From: Clostridia bacterium
GTDB lineage: Bacteria > Bacillota > Clostridia > Christensenellales > Aristaeellaceae
DNA length: 64,000 nucleotides
Assembly: GCA_017936375.1 (NCBI GenBank)
Contig: JAGBFR010000025.1
Coordinates: 1 to 64,000, forward strand
Direction of reading: 5' to 3'
Shown here: positions 8,104 through 18,084 of the stretch, one piece after another
Layout of the letters: each line of letters begins with the position of its first letter
Numbering within the stretch: position 1 is the stretch's first letter
Notes under the pieces: generated by a model
Database searches by the model: none
Told to the model about the DNA's origin: nothing
What the model saw: only the letters and a program-made list of their open reading frames with translations
Translations under genes and position numbers: made by a program

Positions 8104-10074
8104 ATGAAGGAAATGACGTTGTCGGGGCAGGATATCCGCTATCTTCAGCTGCTGAGAAAGGAATACAAGACGATACAGGAGGCGTCCGCTGAGGTGGCGC
8201 ATCTGCAGGCGATCATGCATCTGCCCAAGGGAACGGAGCACTTCCTTTCTGATCTGCACGGCGAGCATGCGGCCTTCCTGCACATTCTGCATAACGCGAG
8301 CGGCGTCATCAAGACGAAGATCAAGGATCTGTACTGCGATCTGCTTTCGCGCCATGAGCAGGACATGCTCTGCACGCTGATCTATTATCCGGATGAGAAG
8401 CTTGCGATGCTCAAGAAGCAGGGCGTTGTGGACGACGAGTGGTACCGGCTGACGATCTACCGGCTGATCGAGGTCTGCAAGATGTGCTCGGTCAAGTACA
8501 CCAGAAAGCGTGTGCGCGACGCCATGCCCCGTGCGATGGGCGCGCTGATTGAGGAGCTGCTCCTCAACGACGGCACGCCGGACAAAGAGGGCTACTACAA
8601 GGCGATCATGCAGTCCATCCTCGAGACGGAGCAGGCGGACGCCATGATCATCGCCCTCAGCCAGATGATTCAGACGCTGGTCATCGACCGCCTGCACATC
8701 ATCGGCGATGTCTTTGACCGCGGCCCGCGCCCGGACAAGATCATGGACGCGCTGGAAAACTACCATCAGGTCGATGTGCAGTGGGGCAATCACGACATCG
8801 TCTGGATGGGCGCCGCGGCGAGGTCGGAGGCCTGCATCGCACAGGTCATCGTGACCTCTGTCAAGTACGGCAATCTGGAGACGCTGGAGGTCGGTTACGG
8901 CATTTCGCTGCGCCCGCTGACCACACTGGCCATGACCTGCTATGCGGACGACCCGTGCGAGGCCTTCCGTCCGCGCGATAACGGCGAGGAGCTGCATGAG
9001 GACGAGATGGAGCTGGCGCGCATGCACAAGGCGGCGGCGGTGCTCCTCTTCAAGCTCGAGGGTCAGCTGCTTGAGCGCCATCCGGAATACGGCATGGCAG
9101 ACCGCCGCCTGCTGCACAGGATTGACTTTGAGCGCAGGGTGATCACGCTGGATGGAAAGGAATACCCGCTGCGCAGCGGCCTGTTCCCGACGATCGACCC
9201 GGCGGATCCCTACGCGCTCACGCCGCTGGAGCGTGAGGTGATGGACAAGCTCATCCTTGAGTTTGCCCATTCGGAGAAGCTGCAGCGCCATGCGCAGTTC
9301 CTTTACAGCGCGGGCGGCATGTACCTGTGCTGCAACGGCAATCTGCTCTATCACGGCTGCATTCCGATGGATGAGGAAGGCAGGTTCGCGCCCATTCCCG
9401 TCAGCAGGACGGAAAAGCTCTGCGGCCGTGCGGCGATCGACGCGGCGGATCAGCTGGCGCGTCAGGGCTACTTTGCCCGCCTTGGCAGTCAGGAGCGCCG
9501 CGACGGTCAGGACTTTATGTGGTATCTGTGGTCCGGCCCGTATTCTCCGCTCTTTGGCAAGAGCAGGATGGCGACCTTTGAGCGCTACTTTATCGCCGAT
9601 AAGGAAACGCATACGGAGATCAAGAACGCATACTACGATTACCAGAACGACGAGGCGACAGCCTGCCGCATCCTTGGCGAATTCGGGCTGAGTGAAAGCG
9701 GCTTCATCATCAATGGCCATGTTCCGGTCAAGCTCAATCAGGGGGAGAGCCCGATCCGCGCCGGCGGCAGGCTGCTGGTCATCGACGGCGGCCTCTCGCG
9801 CGCCTATCAGAAGGTGACGGGCATCGCCGGCTATACGCTGGTCTTCTCCTCGCATGAATTGAGCCTCGTGGCGCATCAGCCGTTTGAGTCCCGCCAGAGC
9901 GCGATTTCCTCCGAGCAGGACATCCGCTCCGTGCAGAGCCCGGTGATGGAGATGCCGCGCCGCGTGCTCATCGCCGATACGGATGAGGGCCGGGCGCTGC
10001 GCCAGCGCATCGATGATCTGATGGCGCTGATCTACGCCTATCGCAGCGGCGTGATCAAGGAGTCCCGCGGATGA
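8104..10074 (+). CDS. fbp: Class III fructose-1,6-bisphosphatase
   Basis: A 656-residue member of the Firmicute-specific class III FBPase family, converting fructose 1,6-bisphosphate to fructose 6-phosphate in gluconeogenesis. It has the calcineurin-like metallophosphatase motifs FLSDLHGEH, HIIGDVFDRGPRPD and VQWGNHDIVWMGA in the first ~230 residues and GHVPVK with RLLVIDGG near the C-terminus. Length matches B. subtilis YydE/Fbp (~640-670). The ATG at 8104 is 4 bases after a TGA and is preceded by an AGAGAAAAGGAAG region. The stop overlaps the next gene (ATGA at 10071), indicating translational coupling. Confidence 0.93.
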   Translation: MKEMTLSGQDIRYLQLLRKEYKTIQEASAEVAHLQAIMHLPKGTEHFLSDLHGEHAAFLHILHNASGVIKTKIKDLYCDLLSRHEQDMLCTLIYYPDEKLAMLKKQGVVDDEWYRLTIYRLIEVCKMCSVKYTRKRVRDAMPRAMGALIEELLLNDGTPDKEGYYKAIMQSILETEQADAMIIALSQMIQTLVIDRLHIIGDVFDRGPRPDKIMDALENYHQVDVQWGNHDIVWMGAAARSEACIAQVIVTSVKYGNLETLEVGYGISLRPLTTLAMTCYADDPCEAFRPRDNGEELHEDEMELARMHKAAAVLLFKLEGQLLERHPEYGMADRRLLHRIDFERRVITLDGKEYPLRSGLFPTIDPADPYALTPLEREVMDKLILEFAHSEKLQRHAQFLYSAGGMYLCCNGNLLYHGCIPMDEEGRFAPIPVSRTEKLCGRAAIDAADQLARQGYFARLGSQERRDGQDFMWYLWSGPYSPLFGKSRMATFERYFIADKETHTEIKNAYYDYQNDEATACRILGEFGLSESGFIINGHVPVKLNQGESPIRAGGRLLVIDGGLSRAYQKVTGIAGYTLVFSSHELSLVAHQPFESRQSAISSEQDIRSVQSPVMEMPRRVLIADTDEGRALRQRIDDLMALIYAYRSGVIKESRG

Positions 10075-10808
10075 GCGCGGGGGAGAAGGCGCTGCGCAGC
10101 GTGATCACAGCCGGATGCGGCGGGGCGCAGCCCTGTCTGTCTGCGCTGGCTGCGCCGTATGCCGCGGGGCAGGAGCGCCCCGTGCTGATTGTGCTCGACC
10201 TTGACGGCACGCTCACCGACAGCGCACAGCTTGGGCGCGTGCTCTTCAAGCGCGTGTTTGCGATGCTCGGCTGCGGAGACATCAGCGATGAGCTGGCGGA
10301 TTCCTTCAACGGCCCCAGCGCGGACGAGGTCTGCCGGGTGATGGGCGTGACGGGAGAGCGGCGCATCCTCTATGACGCGCTGCTGGATGAGGTCGAGGTG
10401 TCGCTCGTGCGCTCGATGGGCGTGGTCTATCCGGGCGTGCATGAGATGCTCGCGCGCCTTGCGCCGCATGCTGTGCTCGCCATCCTGACCAACGGCTCGC
10501 AGGCCTACTGTGAGGCCTGCCTGAGCGAGTATGGCTTTTCGCCCTATATCACGCTGCATACGGGCTATGTCTGCGGGGTGAGCAAGGCGGAGCGCATCGC
10601 CATGTGGGAGCGGGAGCTGAATGCGCGCAGGGTGATCTGCGTGGGCGACCGCGCAACGGATATCAGCAATGCGCGCGCGGCGGGCGCGTATGCCGTGGGC
10701 GTGACCTACGGCATGGGCTCCGAAGAGGAGCTCGCCGGGGCGGACTGCCTGTGCGGCAGCGCGGCGCAGGTCGCCGAGGCCTGCCTGCGCGTGATCGCGG
10801 GCGTATAA
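10071..10808 (+). CDS. HAD-superfamily phosphatase (Gph/PGP-like)
   Basis: 245 residues. HAD motif I is DLDGTLTDS (~residue 42), motif II ILTNGSQ, motif III the Lys in SKAERI, and motif IV VGDRATDISNA. It resembles phosphoglycolate-phosphatase-like small-molecule phosphatases with a helical cap. About 38 residues precede motif I, unusual for the family; they come from the start that overlaps fbp by four bases, and I see no better-supported internal ATG. The substrate cannot be predicted. Coupling to fbp suggests co-expression. Confidence 0.8.
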   Translation: MSAGEKALRSVITAGCGGAQPCLSALAAPYAAGQERPVLIVLDLDGTLTDSAQLGRVLFKRVFAMLGCGDISDELADSFNGPSADEVCRVMGVTGERRILYDALLDEVEVSLVRSMGVVYPGVHEMLARLAPHAVLAILTNGSQAYCEACLSEYGFSPYITLHTGYVCGVSKAERIAMWERELNARRVICVGDRATDISNARAAGAYAVGVTYGMGSEEELAGADCLCGSAAQVAEACLRVIAGV

Positions 10809-10875
10809 ACAGACAGATACGATCCGCCATGACGGCGGATGACATACATATCGATATGACAGGAGGATAATCCCC

Positions 10876-11151
10876 ATGGAAAAGAAGAATACGGCGGTTG
10901 TGACCGTTGTCGGCAACGATACGAGGGGCATCATCGCGCGCGTGAGCGCCGTGCTTGCCGCCCATGATGCGAATATTCTGGATATCTCTCAGACCGTTCT
11001 CTCCGGCATGTTCAACATGATCATGATCGTGGATATTTCCCTGAGCCGCTTTGCGCAGCTGGAGGAGGAGCTTGCCGCCGTCGGCGCGCAGCTCGGCCTG
11101 CAGATCCGCATCCAGCGCAGCGAGATCTTTGACGCGATGCACCGCATCTGA
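10876..11151 (+). CDS. ACT domain protein (UPF0237)
   Basis: A 91-residue single ACT domain ([32 protein letters not shown]). Family members are small putative amino-acid sensors, usually encoded immediately before a UPF0210/PFL-like protein, as here (next gene 24 bases downstream). The ribosome site AGGAGGATAATCCCC fixes the start. The regulated enzyme and ligand are unknown, but the conserved pairing implies that it regulates or binds its neighbour. Confidence 0.9.
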   Translation: MEKKNTAVVTVVGNDTRGIIARVSAVLAAHDANILDISQTVLSGMFNMIMIVDISLSRFAQLEEELAAVGAQLGLQIRIQRSEIFDAMHRI

Positions 11152-11174
11152 TTGTCCGGCAGGGAGGAAGAGAT

Positions 11175-12530
11175 ATGATCAATACATCCGAAATCCTGCA
11201 GACAGTGCGGATGATCACCGAGGAGAAGCTCGATATCCGCACGATCACCATGGGCATTTCTCTCTATGAGTGCGCCCATCCGGACGCAAAGGTTCTCTAT
11301 CAGAAGATTTACGACCGCATTACGAAGCAGGCGGAGCATCTCGTCCGCACGGGCGAGGAGCTTGAGCGCGAGTTCGGCATTCCGATCGTCAATAAGCGCA
11401 TCTCCGTCACCCCGGCGAGCCTCGTCGCGGCGGCATGCGGCGATCCGATCGTCGTCGCCCGCGCGATGGACGCTGCGGCGAAGGAGACGGGCGTCAACTA
11501 CATCGGCGGCTATACCGCGCTGGTGCAGAAGGGCATGACCGCGTCCGACAGGGCGCTGATCGCCTCGCTGCCGGAGGCGCTCTCCACGACGGAGCGCGTC
11601 TGCTCCTCGGTCAATGTCGCCTCCACCCGCGCGGGCATCGACATGGACGCCGTGCGCCTGTGCGGCCAGGCGATCAAGGACATCGCCGAGGCGACCCGCG
11701 ATCAGGACGCGGCGGGCTGCATGAAGCTTGTCGTCTTCGCCAACGCTGTGGAGGATAATCCCTTCATGGCCGGCGCGTTCCACGGCCCGGGCGAGGGCGA
11801 CTGCTGCATCAACGTGGGCATCTCCGGCCCGGGCGTTGTCAAGAATGCGCTTGCCCGTGAGGCGAAGGGCCAGCCCTTTGACGTCGTCGCGGAGACGATC
11901 AAGAAGACCGCCTTCAAGATCACGCGCGTGGGCCAGCTGATTGCGCGCGAGGCGTCCTCTCGCCTCGGCGTGCCGTTTGGCATCGTCGATCTGTCCCTCG
12001 CGCCGACCCCGGCGATGGGCGACTCCGTGGCGCATATCCTGGAGGAAATGGGCCTTGAGATGTGCGGCTGCCACGGCACGACGGCGGCGCTCGCGCTGCT
12101 CAATGACGCGGTCAAGAAGGGCGGCGTGATGGCCTCCAGCCATGTCGGCGGCCTGTCCGGCGCGTTCATCCCGGTGTCCGAGGATATCGGCATGATCAAC
12201 GCTGCGGCCAAGGGCGCGCTCAGCCTTGAGAAGCTCGAGGCGATGACCTGCGTCTGCTCCGTGGGCCTTGATATGATCGCCGTCCCGGGCGATACCCCGG
12301 CCTCCACGATCTCTGCGATCATTGCGGACGAGGCGGCCATCGGCATGGTCAACAGCAAGACCACAGCCGTGCGCATCATCCCGGCTCCGGGCAAGAGCGT
12401 GGGCGACGAGGTGGAGTTCGGCGGTCTCTTCGGCCGCGCGCCGATCATGCGCGTGAGCCCGTATTCTGCGGAGGAATTCATCGCCCGCGGCGGCCGCATC
12501 CCGGCCCCGCTGCAGAGCCTGAAGAACTAA
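11175..12530 (+). CDS. UPF0210 / DUF711 (PFL-like) protein
   Basis: A 451-residue member of UPF0210, a glycyl-radical-enzyme-like fold without a characterised reaction. Typical features: the N-terminus ([25 protein letters not shown]), the glycine-rich [19 protein letters not shown], and the C-terminal [13 protein letters not shown] ending. Length is normal for the family. It forms an operon with the ACT protein upstream. I do not see a classical RVxGY glycyl-radical loop, so radical catalysis should not be assumed. Confidence 0.88.
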   Translation: MINTSEILQTVRMITEEKLDIRTITMGISLYECAHPDAKVLYQKIYDRITKQAEHLVRTGEELEREFGIPIVNKRISVTPASLVAAACGDPIVVARAMDAAAKETGVNYIGGYTALVQKGMTASDRALIASLPEALSTTERVCSSVNVASTRAGIDMDAVRLCGQAIKDIAEATRDQDAAGCMKLVVFANAVEDNPFMAGAFHGPGEGDCCINVGISGPGVVKNALAREAKGQPFDVVAETIKKTAFKITRVGQLIAREASSRLGVPFGIVDLSLAPTPAMGDSVAHILEEMGLEMCGCHGTTAALALLNDAVKKGGVMASSHVGGLSGAFIPVSEDIGMINAAAKGALSLEKLEAMTCVCSVGLDMIAVPGDTPASTISAIIADEAAIGMVNSKTTAVRIIPAPGKSVGDEVEFGGLFGRAPIMRVSPYSAEEFIARGGRIPAPLQSLKN

Positions 12531-12573
12531 GCAAACAGACAGCGCCAAGCTGTATTCGGAAAGGAAGATCATC

Positions 12574-14379
12574 ATGGAAAAGGAACTCACCCGTGCGACA
12601 GTGGACACGAAGTATACATGGGACCTGACCCGCATCTATGAGAGCGACGAGGCGTGGGAGGCGGCTTTCGCTGAGGTCAAGGCGATGGGCGGCGAGATTG
12701 AAAAGCTCGCCGGCACGCTCGCCGGCGGCAAGGAAGCCGTCCTCGCGGCGCTGCGCCTCGAGGATGAGCTGGGCCTCAAGCTCAGCTGCATCTACACCTA
12801 CGCGATGATGAAGCAGAACGAGGATACGACCGTCGGCAAGTATCAGGCGATGCTCGGCCGCGCGGCCAGCCTGGCCAACGAGGTCATGGCCAAGGGCGCG
12901 TTCCTCACGCCGGAGCTGCTGTCCCTTGCGGACGGCGTGCTCGAGGGCTATATCGAGGATCCGGACTTTGCGGATTTTGACGCCTCCCTGCGCAAGACCC
13001 TGCGCATGAAGCCGCATACCCTCTCCGCGCGCGAGGAGCAGCTGCTGGCGATGGCCGGCGAGGTCTGCGGCGCGTCCGAGAATGCGTATGACATGCTGAC
13101 CGATGCGGACATGGATCTGGGCAAGACCCGCGGCGAGGACGGCAAGAAGGTCAAGCTCACCGACGTGCGCCTGCTCTCCTTCCTGGGCAGCCATGACCGC
13201 GCCGTGCGCAAGGCTGCCTATACCAATGTCATGAACGGCTACAACAAGCTGGGCAATGCGATTGCCGCGATGTACGCCGGTCAGGTCAAGGGCGATATCT
13301 TCAACAGCCGCGCCCGCGGCTTCTCCAGCTGCCGCGAGTCCTATCTCTATCGCGACAGCGTGAGCGAGGATGTCTATGACAGCCTGATCAACGCCGTCCA
13401 CGGCGGTGTGGATACGCTGTGCGAGTACCTGCGCATAAAGAAGGAGCAGATCGGCCTGTCCGTCATGCACCTGTATGACATGTATGTGGGCGTGGATACC
13501 GGCTTTGATATCAACATGGACGTCGAGGAGGCCTTTGCGACCTTCCTTGAGGCGGTGAAGCCGCTGGGCGAGGATTACGTCGCCGACGCCTCCCGCGCGT
13601 TGCCGGATCGCTGGATCGACTGCTACGAGACCAAGAACAAGCGCGGCGGCGCCTACAGCACCAGCGTGCACTGCGCCGCGCCGTACGTCCTGCTCAACCA
13701 TAAGAAGACCTACGACGGCCTCTCCACGCTCTGCCATGAGATGGGCCACGCGATGCACAGCTACTACTCCAACAAGGCGCAGCCCAGCGCGAAGGCGGAT
13801 TACACGATCTTTGTCGCCGAGGTGGCCTCCACCTGCAACGAGATCCTGCTCTCCGAGTATCTGATGAAGAAGTACGAGGGTAACCGCGCCGCGCAGATCA
13901 TGCTCATCGGCCATCTGCTCGAGCACTTCCGCACGACGGTCTTCCGTCAGACGATGTTTGCCGAGTTCGAGCACAAGGCGCACAAGATGGCGGAGGAGGG
14001 CCAGACCCTGACCCGCGACAGCCTGTGCGAGATGTACTATGGGCTCAATAAGCTCTACTACGGCGGCGCCTGCAAGGTCGACAAGGAGGTCGCCTACGAG
14101 TGGATGCGCATTCCGCATTTCTACAGCTCCTTCTATGTCTACAAGTATGCCACCGGCTTCTGCGCTGCGGTCGCGATTGCGCGCGGCATCCTCAGCGGCG
14201 ACAAGGAGAAGCTGGCGAATTACCGCAAGTTTCTCAGCCTCGGCGGCAGCATGCCGCCCATCGAGGAGCTCAAGGTGGCGGGCATCGACATGTCCACCCC
14301 GCAGCCGGTCTGCGAGGCGCTTGACTACTTCGCCGAGCTGGTGCTGCAGTATCGCGAGCTGCTCAATCAGGAGGATTGA
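12574..14379 (+). CDS. pepF: Oligoendopeptidase F
   Basis: A 601-residue M3B zinc metallopeptidase that degrades short peptides in the cytosol. The zinc motif CHEMGHAMHSYY (HExxH, ~residues 388-392) is followed by the downstream Glu ligand in FVAEVASTCNE. The N-terminal helical PepF domain (YTWDLTRIYESDEAWEAAF) is complete and total length is as expected. ATG at 12574 follows GGAAAGGAAGATCATC. The last codon overlaps the ribosome site of the small acidic gene downstream. Confidence 0.95.
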   Translation: MEKELTRATVDTKYTWDLTRIYESDEAWEAAFAEVKAMGGEIEKLAGTLAGGKEAVLAALRLEDELGLKLSCIYTYAMMKQNEDTTVGKYQAMLGRAASLANEVMAKGAFLTPELLSLADGVLEGYIEDPDFADFDASLRKTLRMKPHTLSAREEQLLAMAGEVCGASENAYDMLTDADMDLGKTRGEDGKKVKLTDVRLLSFLGSHDRAVRKAAYTNVMNGYNKLGNAIAAMYAGQVKGDIFNSRARGFSSCRESYLYRDSVSEDVYDSLINAVHGGVDTLCEYLRIKKEQIGLSVMHLYDMYVGVDTGFDINMDVEEAFATFLEAVKPLGEDYVADASRALPDRWIDCYETKNKRGGAYSTSVHCAAPYVLLNHKKTYDGLSTLCHEMGHAMHSYYSNKAQPSAKADYTIFVAEVASTCNEILLSEYLMKKYEGNRAAQIMLIGHLLEHFRTTVFRQTMFAEFEHKAHKMAEEGQTLTRDSLCEMYYGLNKLYYGGACKVDKEVAYEWMRIPHFYSSFYVYKYATGFCAAVAIARGILSGDKEKLANYRKFLSLGGSMPPIEELKVAGIDMSTPQPVCEALDYFAELVLQYRELLNQED

Positions 14380-14381
14380 GC

Positions 14382-14720
14382 ATGGCGCTGATGCAGGGAT
14401 ATGACGCGCAGGCAGCGCGGGCGTTTATCGCCCGCGCGATGCGCAAGGCGGGGATCAAGGCGGCGCAGGATGAGCTGGACGCCTTCATTGCCCGTGCCAT
14501 TGATGTCGATATGCAGTACATGCAGGAGACCGGCGTCATTGACGATGAGGGTCTGATGGGCGAGGGCGAGTACGACGATGACGACGCCTTTGAGGCACTG
14601 CTGGATATGCTTGCCGATGGTGAAGACGACGACGGCGAGATCGACCGCATCGCGCAGTGGCTGGACGCCTACATGGGCGCGCAGCAGGACTTTCTCGAGG
14701 AGAGCGGCCTGATGGAGTGA
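14382..14720 (+). CDS. Small acidic hypothetical protein
   Basis: 112 residues from ATG 14382, which has AGGAGG seven bases upstream; a TTG at 14376 would add two residues. The middle is strongly acidic (DDDD, GEDDDGE) and the ends are helical. No motif, membrane segment or signal peptide is recognised. It is translationally close-coupled to pepF. Its function is unknown. Confidence 0.65.
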   Translation: MALMQGYDAQAARAFIARAMRKAGIKAAQDELDAFIARAIDVDMQYMQETGVIDDEGLMGEGEYDDDDAFEALLDMLADGEDDDGEIDRIAQWLDAYMGAQQDFLEESGLME

Positions 14721-14757
14721 TCCGCAGGACGATAAAACAGGAACACTAGGGGATACC

Positions 14758-15651
14758 ATGGACGAGATCATCTTTCTGCAGAAGGACAGGCCGAAGGCCC
14801 TGACGGGCAGAGCCTTTGTGCGGGGCGTCATCGGGATTGTGCTGCGGCTTTCCGCTGCGCAGATCATTGTGACGCTGCTGGGGGGCACAGGGATGCTTTA
14901 TTTCCTGCTTTATCTCTACGCCCTTGCTCTTCTGGTGCTCTTTGTGCAGGGGACGGTCGAAGGCTATACCTATGCGCTGGGGCGTGAGACGCTCGTGCTT
15001 CAGCGGATGCTGGGCGACAGCATGCGCTCTGTCGTGGAAATTCCGCTGCGGAGCATCCGGGCGATCCGTCCCGTCGCGATGGGCGAGCGCCTGCGGCTGT
15101 ATTACAGACGGGTGACGGTCATCGACCCGAAGGCCGCGCCGTCCCTTCGCATGAGGGCGGCGTTTGCCGCGAGCCTGTTTTCTTCATGGCTGGCCAAGAC
15201 GCTGGCGGGGCAGCGCGCTTATGACGTGATCGGCTGTGTGGCGGTCTATGAGGAGGAGGGCAGGCTGCATGCCTGCGTCTTCCGCCCCAATGAGCAGATG
15301 CGCGTAAAGCTGATGGAGGAGATCCCCGGCGTGTTCGGCGCGGACGACCGCGAGTGGCGCGGCAAGCTCGAGACGCTCTATGCAAGGGCGCTCTACCGCG
15401 CCTTCCCGACGCTCTATCCCCATGTGCGTCCGCTCTTTGACGAGCAGGAGGCCGCATGGGCCAGGGAAGAGATTGCCCGGCAGAAGGAAGAGCGCGTTCT
15501 GAAAAGGCAGGAAAAGGCAAAGAAACGGATGGAAAGCCGCGAGATTGTCAGCGGCTGGATCACCGGAAAAGACAGAAAAGCGAAAAAGAAAAAGGCGCAG
15601 GATGACGGCGCGCAGCCGGAAGCAAAAAAGCGCAGAAGGAAGCAGGGGTAA
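14758..15651 (+). CDS. Membrane protein with basic C-terminal tail, function unknown
   Basis: 297 residues. Two hydrophobic stretches (~22-48 and ~50-70) form a membrane hairpin. A following PH-like beta region (GYTYALGRETLVLQRM, RSIRAIRPVAMGERLRLYY) resembles bacterial PH/YdbT-type modules. From ~225 a charged coiled-coil segment leads into a Lys/Arg-rich tail (KKKKAQ, KKRRRKQ) likely to contact membrane or nucleic acid. It sits 3 bases before the HAD-tmk gene. No family assignment is secure. Confidence 0.65.
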   Translation: MDEIIFLQKDRPKALTGRAFVRGVIGIVLRLSAAQIIVTLLGGTGMLYFLLYLYALALLVLFVQGTVEGYTYALGRETLVLQRMLGDSMRSVVEIPLRSIRAIRPVAMGERLRLYYRRVTVIDPKAAPSLRMRAAFAASLFSSWLAKTLAGQRAYDVIGCVAVYEEEGRLHACVFRPNEQMRVKLMEEIPGVFGADDREWRGKLETLYARALYRAFPTLYPHVRPLFDEQEAAWAREEIARQKEERVLKRQEKAKKRMESREIVSGWITGKDRKAKKKKAQDDGAQPEAKKRRRKQG

Positions 15652-15654
15652 GCG

Positions 15655-16935
15655 ATGAAGTATACGACGGTGCTGTTTGATCTGGACGGAACGCTGACCA
15701 GATCCGAGGAGGGCATTACCCGCAGCGCGCTCTATGCAGCGGATAAGATGGGCTTCACCGGCTTTACGAAGGAGGAGTTCATGGCCTTTATCGGCCCGCC
15801 TCTCTTTGAGTCCTTCAAGAAGATCTGCGGCATGACCGACGAGCAGGCCGATCAGGCGACGGCGCTCTACCGCGAGCGCTTTTCCGTCGTCGGCTGGGCG
15901 GAAAACGAGGTCTATCCCGGTATTCCCGCGCTGCTGCGCAGCCTGAAGAAGAATGGCGTGAAGATCGCCATGGCGACGGCGAAGCCGCTGGTCTTTGCGG
16001 AGAAGATTGCCAAGAGATTTGGCTTTGAGCCGTATCTGGACGCGCTTATCGGCCCGGGGCTTGACAAGAAGCATGCGGGCAAGGCGGATATCGTCGCCGA
16101 GTGCATCCGTCTGCTGGGCGGCGAGGTCGTCATGGTCGGCGACCGCTGCTATGACGTGGAGGGCGGCGCCGCCAACGGCGTGGATACCATTGGCGTGACC
16201 TATGGCTACGGCACGGAGGAGGAGCTCATCGCCTCCGGCGCGACGCACATCGCGCACAGCGTGCAGGAGCTTGCCGATATCCTTCTGGGCGACGCCCCGA
16301 GGGCGAAGGGGCTGTTTGTGACGATGGAGGGCGTGGACGGCTGCGGAAAGACGACGCAGCGCGAGGCGCTCGTCGCCCACCTGACCCAGCTGGGCTGGGA
16401 GGTGCAGGTTACAAGGGAGCCCGGCGGGGATGAGATCGCGGAGAAGATCCGCCATCTCGTGCTCGACCCGGTCAATACCGCCATGTTTGACGAGACGGAG
16501 GCGTATCTCTACGCCGCCAGCCGCGCGCAGAATGTCCGCGCGCTGATCCGCCCGGCGCTGGAGGCGGGAAAGCTCGTCGTCTGCGACCGGTATGTCGATT
16601 CGTCCATCGCCTATCAGGGCGGCGGCAGGCAGATGGGCACGGCGCGCATCGCGCAGATCAACAAAGAGGCTGTGGGCGATACGATCCCTGAGATCACGGT
16701 CTATCTGCGGATGACCCCGCAGGACGCACTGGCCCGCAGGCTCAGCGCCTCCGAGCCGGACAGGCTGGAAAAGGAAAAGGACAGCTTCTTTGCGCGCACG
16801 TTTGAGGCCTATGAAGCGCTCTATGCGCAGGCGGGCATGGAGCGTGTGATCACGGTGGATGCGTCAAAGTCCATCGAGGAGGTCACCGCGCAGATGCTTA
16901 AGCAGCTCGACGCGCGGCTGGAGGCGCTCGCGTAA
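15655..16935 (+). CDS. tmk: HAD phosphatase - thymidylate kinase fusion
   Basis: A 426-residue two-domain protein. Residues 1-215 are a phosphoglycolate-phosphatase-like HAD (DLDGTLTRSEEG, MATAKP, HAGKADIV, MVGDRCYDVEGG). Residues ~220-426 are a full dTMP kinase: P-loop MEGVDGCGKTTQ, DR(Y/H) motif CDRYVDSSIAYQGGGR, and the LID region (ARRLSASEPDRLEKEKDSF). The kinase makes dTDP from dTMP for DNA synthesis; the HAD half might act on nucleotides or phosphoglycolate, but its substrate is not shown by sequence. There is no stop or internal start with a good ribosome site between the parts, so it is a true fusion. mnmA follows 41 bases downstream. Confidence 0.9.
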   Translation: MKYTTVLFDLDGTLTRSEEGITRSALYAADKMGFTGFTKEEFMAFIGPPLFESFKKICGMTDEQADQATALYRERFSVVGWAENEVYPGIPALLRSLKKNGVKIAMATAKPLVFAEKIAKRFGFEPYLDALIGPGLDKKHAGKADIVAECIRLLGGEVVMVGDRCYDVEGGAANGVDTIGVTYGYGTEEELIASGATHIAHSVQELADILLGDAPRAKGLFVTMEGVDGCGKTTQREALVAHLTQLGWEVQVTREPGGDEIAEKIRHLVLDPVNTAMFDETEAYLYAASRAQNVRALIRPALEAGKLVVCDRYVDSSIAYQGGGRQMGTARIAQINKEAVGDTIPEITVYLRMTPQDALARRLSASEPDRLEKEKDSFFARTFEAYEALYAQAGMERVITVDASKSIEEVTAQMLKQLDARLEALA

Positions 16936-16976
16936 TTCAGAACACGATGCCCCAAAAGGGCGGAAAAGGATACAGT

Positions 16977-18083
16977 ATGGCAAGAATTGTCGTGGGGATG
17001 TCCGGCGGCGTGGATTCGTCCGTCGCCGCGCTGCTGCTCAAGCGCGCGGGGCATGAGGTCATCGGCGTCTTCATGAAGAACTGGGAAGAGAAGGACGACA
17101 ACGGCGTATGCACGAGCGAGGCGGACTGGGCGGATGTGCGCGAGGTCTGCGACGCGATCGACATCCCGTATTACTCGGTCAATTTCGTGAAGGAATACTA
17201 CGACCGCGTGTTTTCCTATTTTCTCGATGAATACCGCCGCGGCAGGACGCCGAATCCCGACGTGCTGTGCAACAGGGAGATCAAGTTCAAGGCGTTCCTT
17301 GACTATGCGATGAAGCTCGGCGCGGATGCGCTGGCGACGGGGCATTTCTGCAATCTGGGCACGGCGCAGGACGGGCAAAGGCAGCTGCTGCGTGGCGCGG
17401 ACGGAAATAAGGACCAGAGCTATTTCCTTTATATGCTCGGGCAGAATGCGCTGGAAAAGGCGATGTTCCCCGTGGGCGGCCTGACAAAGGCGCAGGTGCG
17501 CGAGATTGCGCAGCAGGAGGGCCTTGTCAACAGCCGGAAGAAGGATTCCACGGGCGTATGCTTTATCGGAGAGCGCAATTTCAAGCAGTTCCTCTCGCAG
17601 TTTCTCCCGGCGAAGCCGGGCGACATCCGCACGCTGGAGGGCAGGAAGGTCGGCCGGCATGACGGCCTGATGTACTATACCCTCGGTCAGCGTCGCGGGC
17701 TTGGCATCGGCGGCGTGGACGGCGAGGCGCATGACGGCGGGCGCTGGTTCGTGCTGGCCAAGGACATGAACCGGAACGAGCTCATCGTCACGCAGGGCAA
17801 GGATCACCCGCTCCTCTACAGCAAGAATGCCGAGGGCGAGGGCGCGACATGGATCGCCGGAGAGGCGCCTGCCGGTGAGTTTGACTGCACCTGCAAGTAC
17901 CGCTACCGCCAGCCGGATCAGAAGGTGCATGTCACGCTGCTTGGCGATGGGCGCGTGCATGTGGAGGCGGCGGAGCGTCAGCGTGCCGTCACCCCGGGTC
18001 AGAGCATGGTCTTCTATCAGGGTGAGGTGTGCCTGGGCGGCGCGGTGTGCGAGAAGGTTCTTGATGTGGGCGAGGTGGGCTGA
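16977..18083 (+). CDS. mnmA: tRNA-specific 2-thiouridylase MnmA
   Basis: 368 residues. MnmA thiolates U34 of tRNA Lys, Glu and Gln using persulfide sulfur. The PP-loop SGGVDSS near the N-terminus binds ATP. The two catalytic cysteines are present in NPDVLCNREIKF and STGVCFIGERNF. The C-terminal beta-barrel region is complete. ATG 16977 is chosen over an upstream ATG at 16947 because the family starts directly with the strand RIVVGMSGG and GGAAAAGGA precedes it. The stop lies one base before the next start region, so the downstream DUF5662 gene is probably co-transcribed. Confidence 0.95.
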   Translation: MARIVVGMSGGVDSSVAALLLKRAGHEVIGVFMKNWEEKDDNGVCTSEADWADVREVCDAIDIPYYSVNFVKEYYDRVFSYFLDEYRRGRTPNPDVLCNREIKFKAFLDYAMKLGADALATGHFCNLGTAQDGQRQLLRGADGNKDQSYFLYMLGQNALEKAMFPVGGLTKAQVREIAQQEGLVNSRKKDSTGVCFIGERNFKQFLSQFLPAKPGDIRTLEGRKVGRHDGLMYYTLGQRRGLGIGGVDGEAHDGGRWFVLAKDMNRNELIVTQGKDHPLLYSKNAEGEGATWIAGEAPAGEFDCTCKYRYRQPDQKVHVTLLGDGRVHVEAAERQRAVTPGQSMVFYQGEVCLGGAVCEKVLDVGEVG

Positions 18084-18084
18084 G

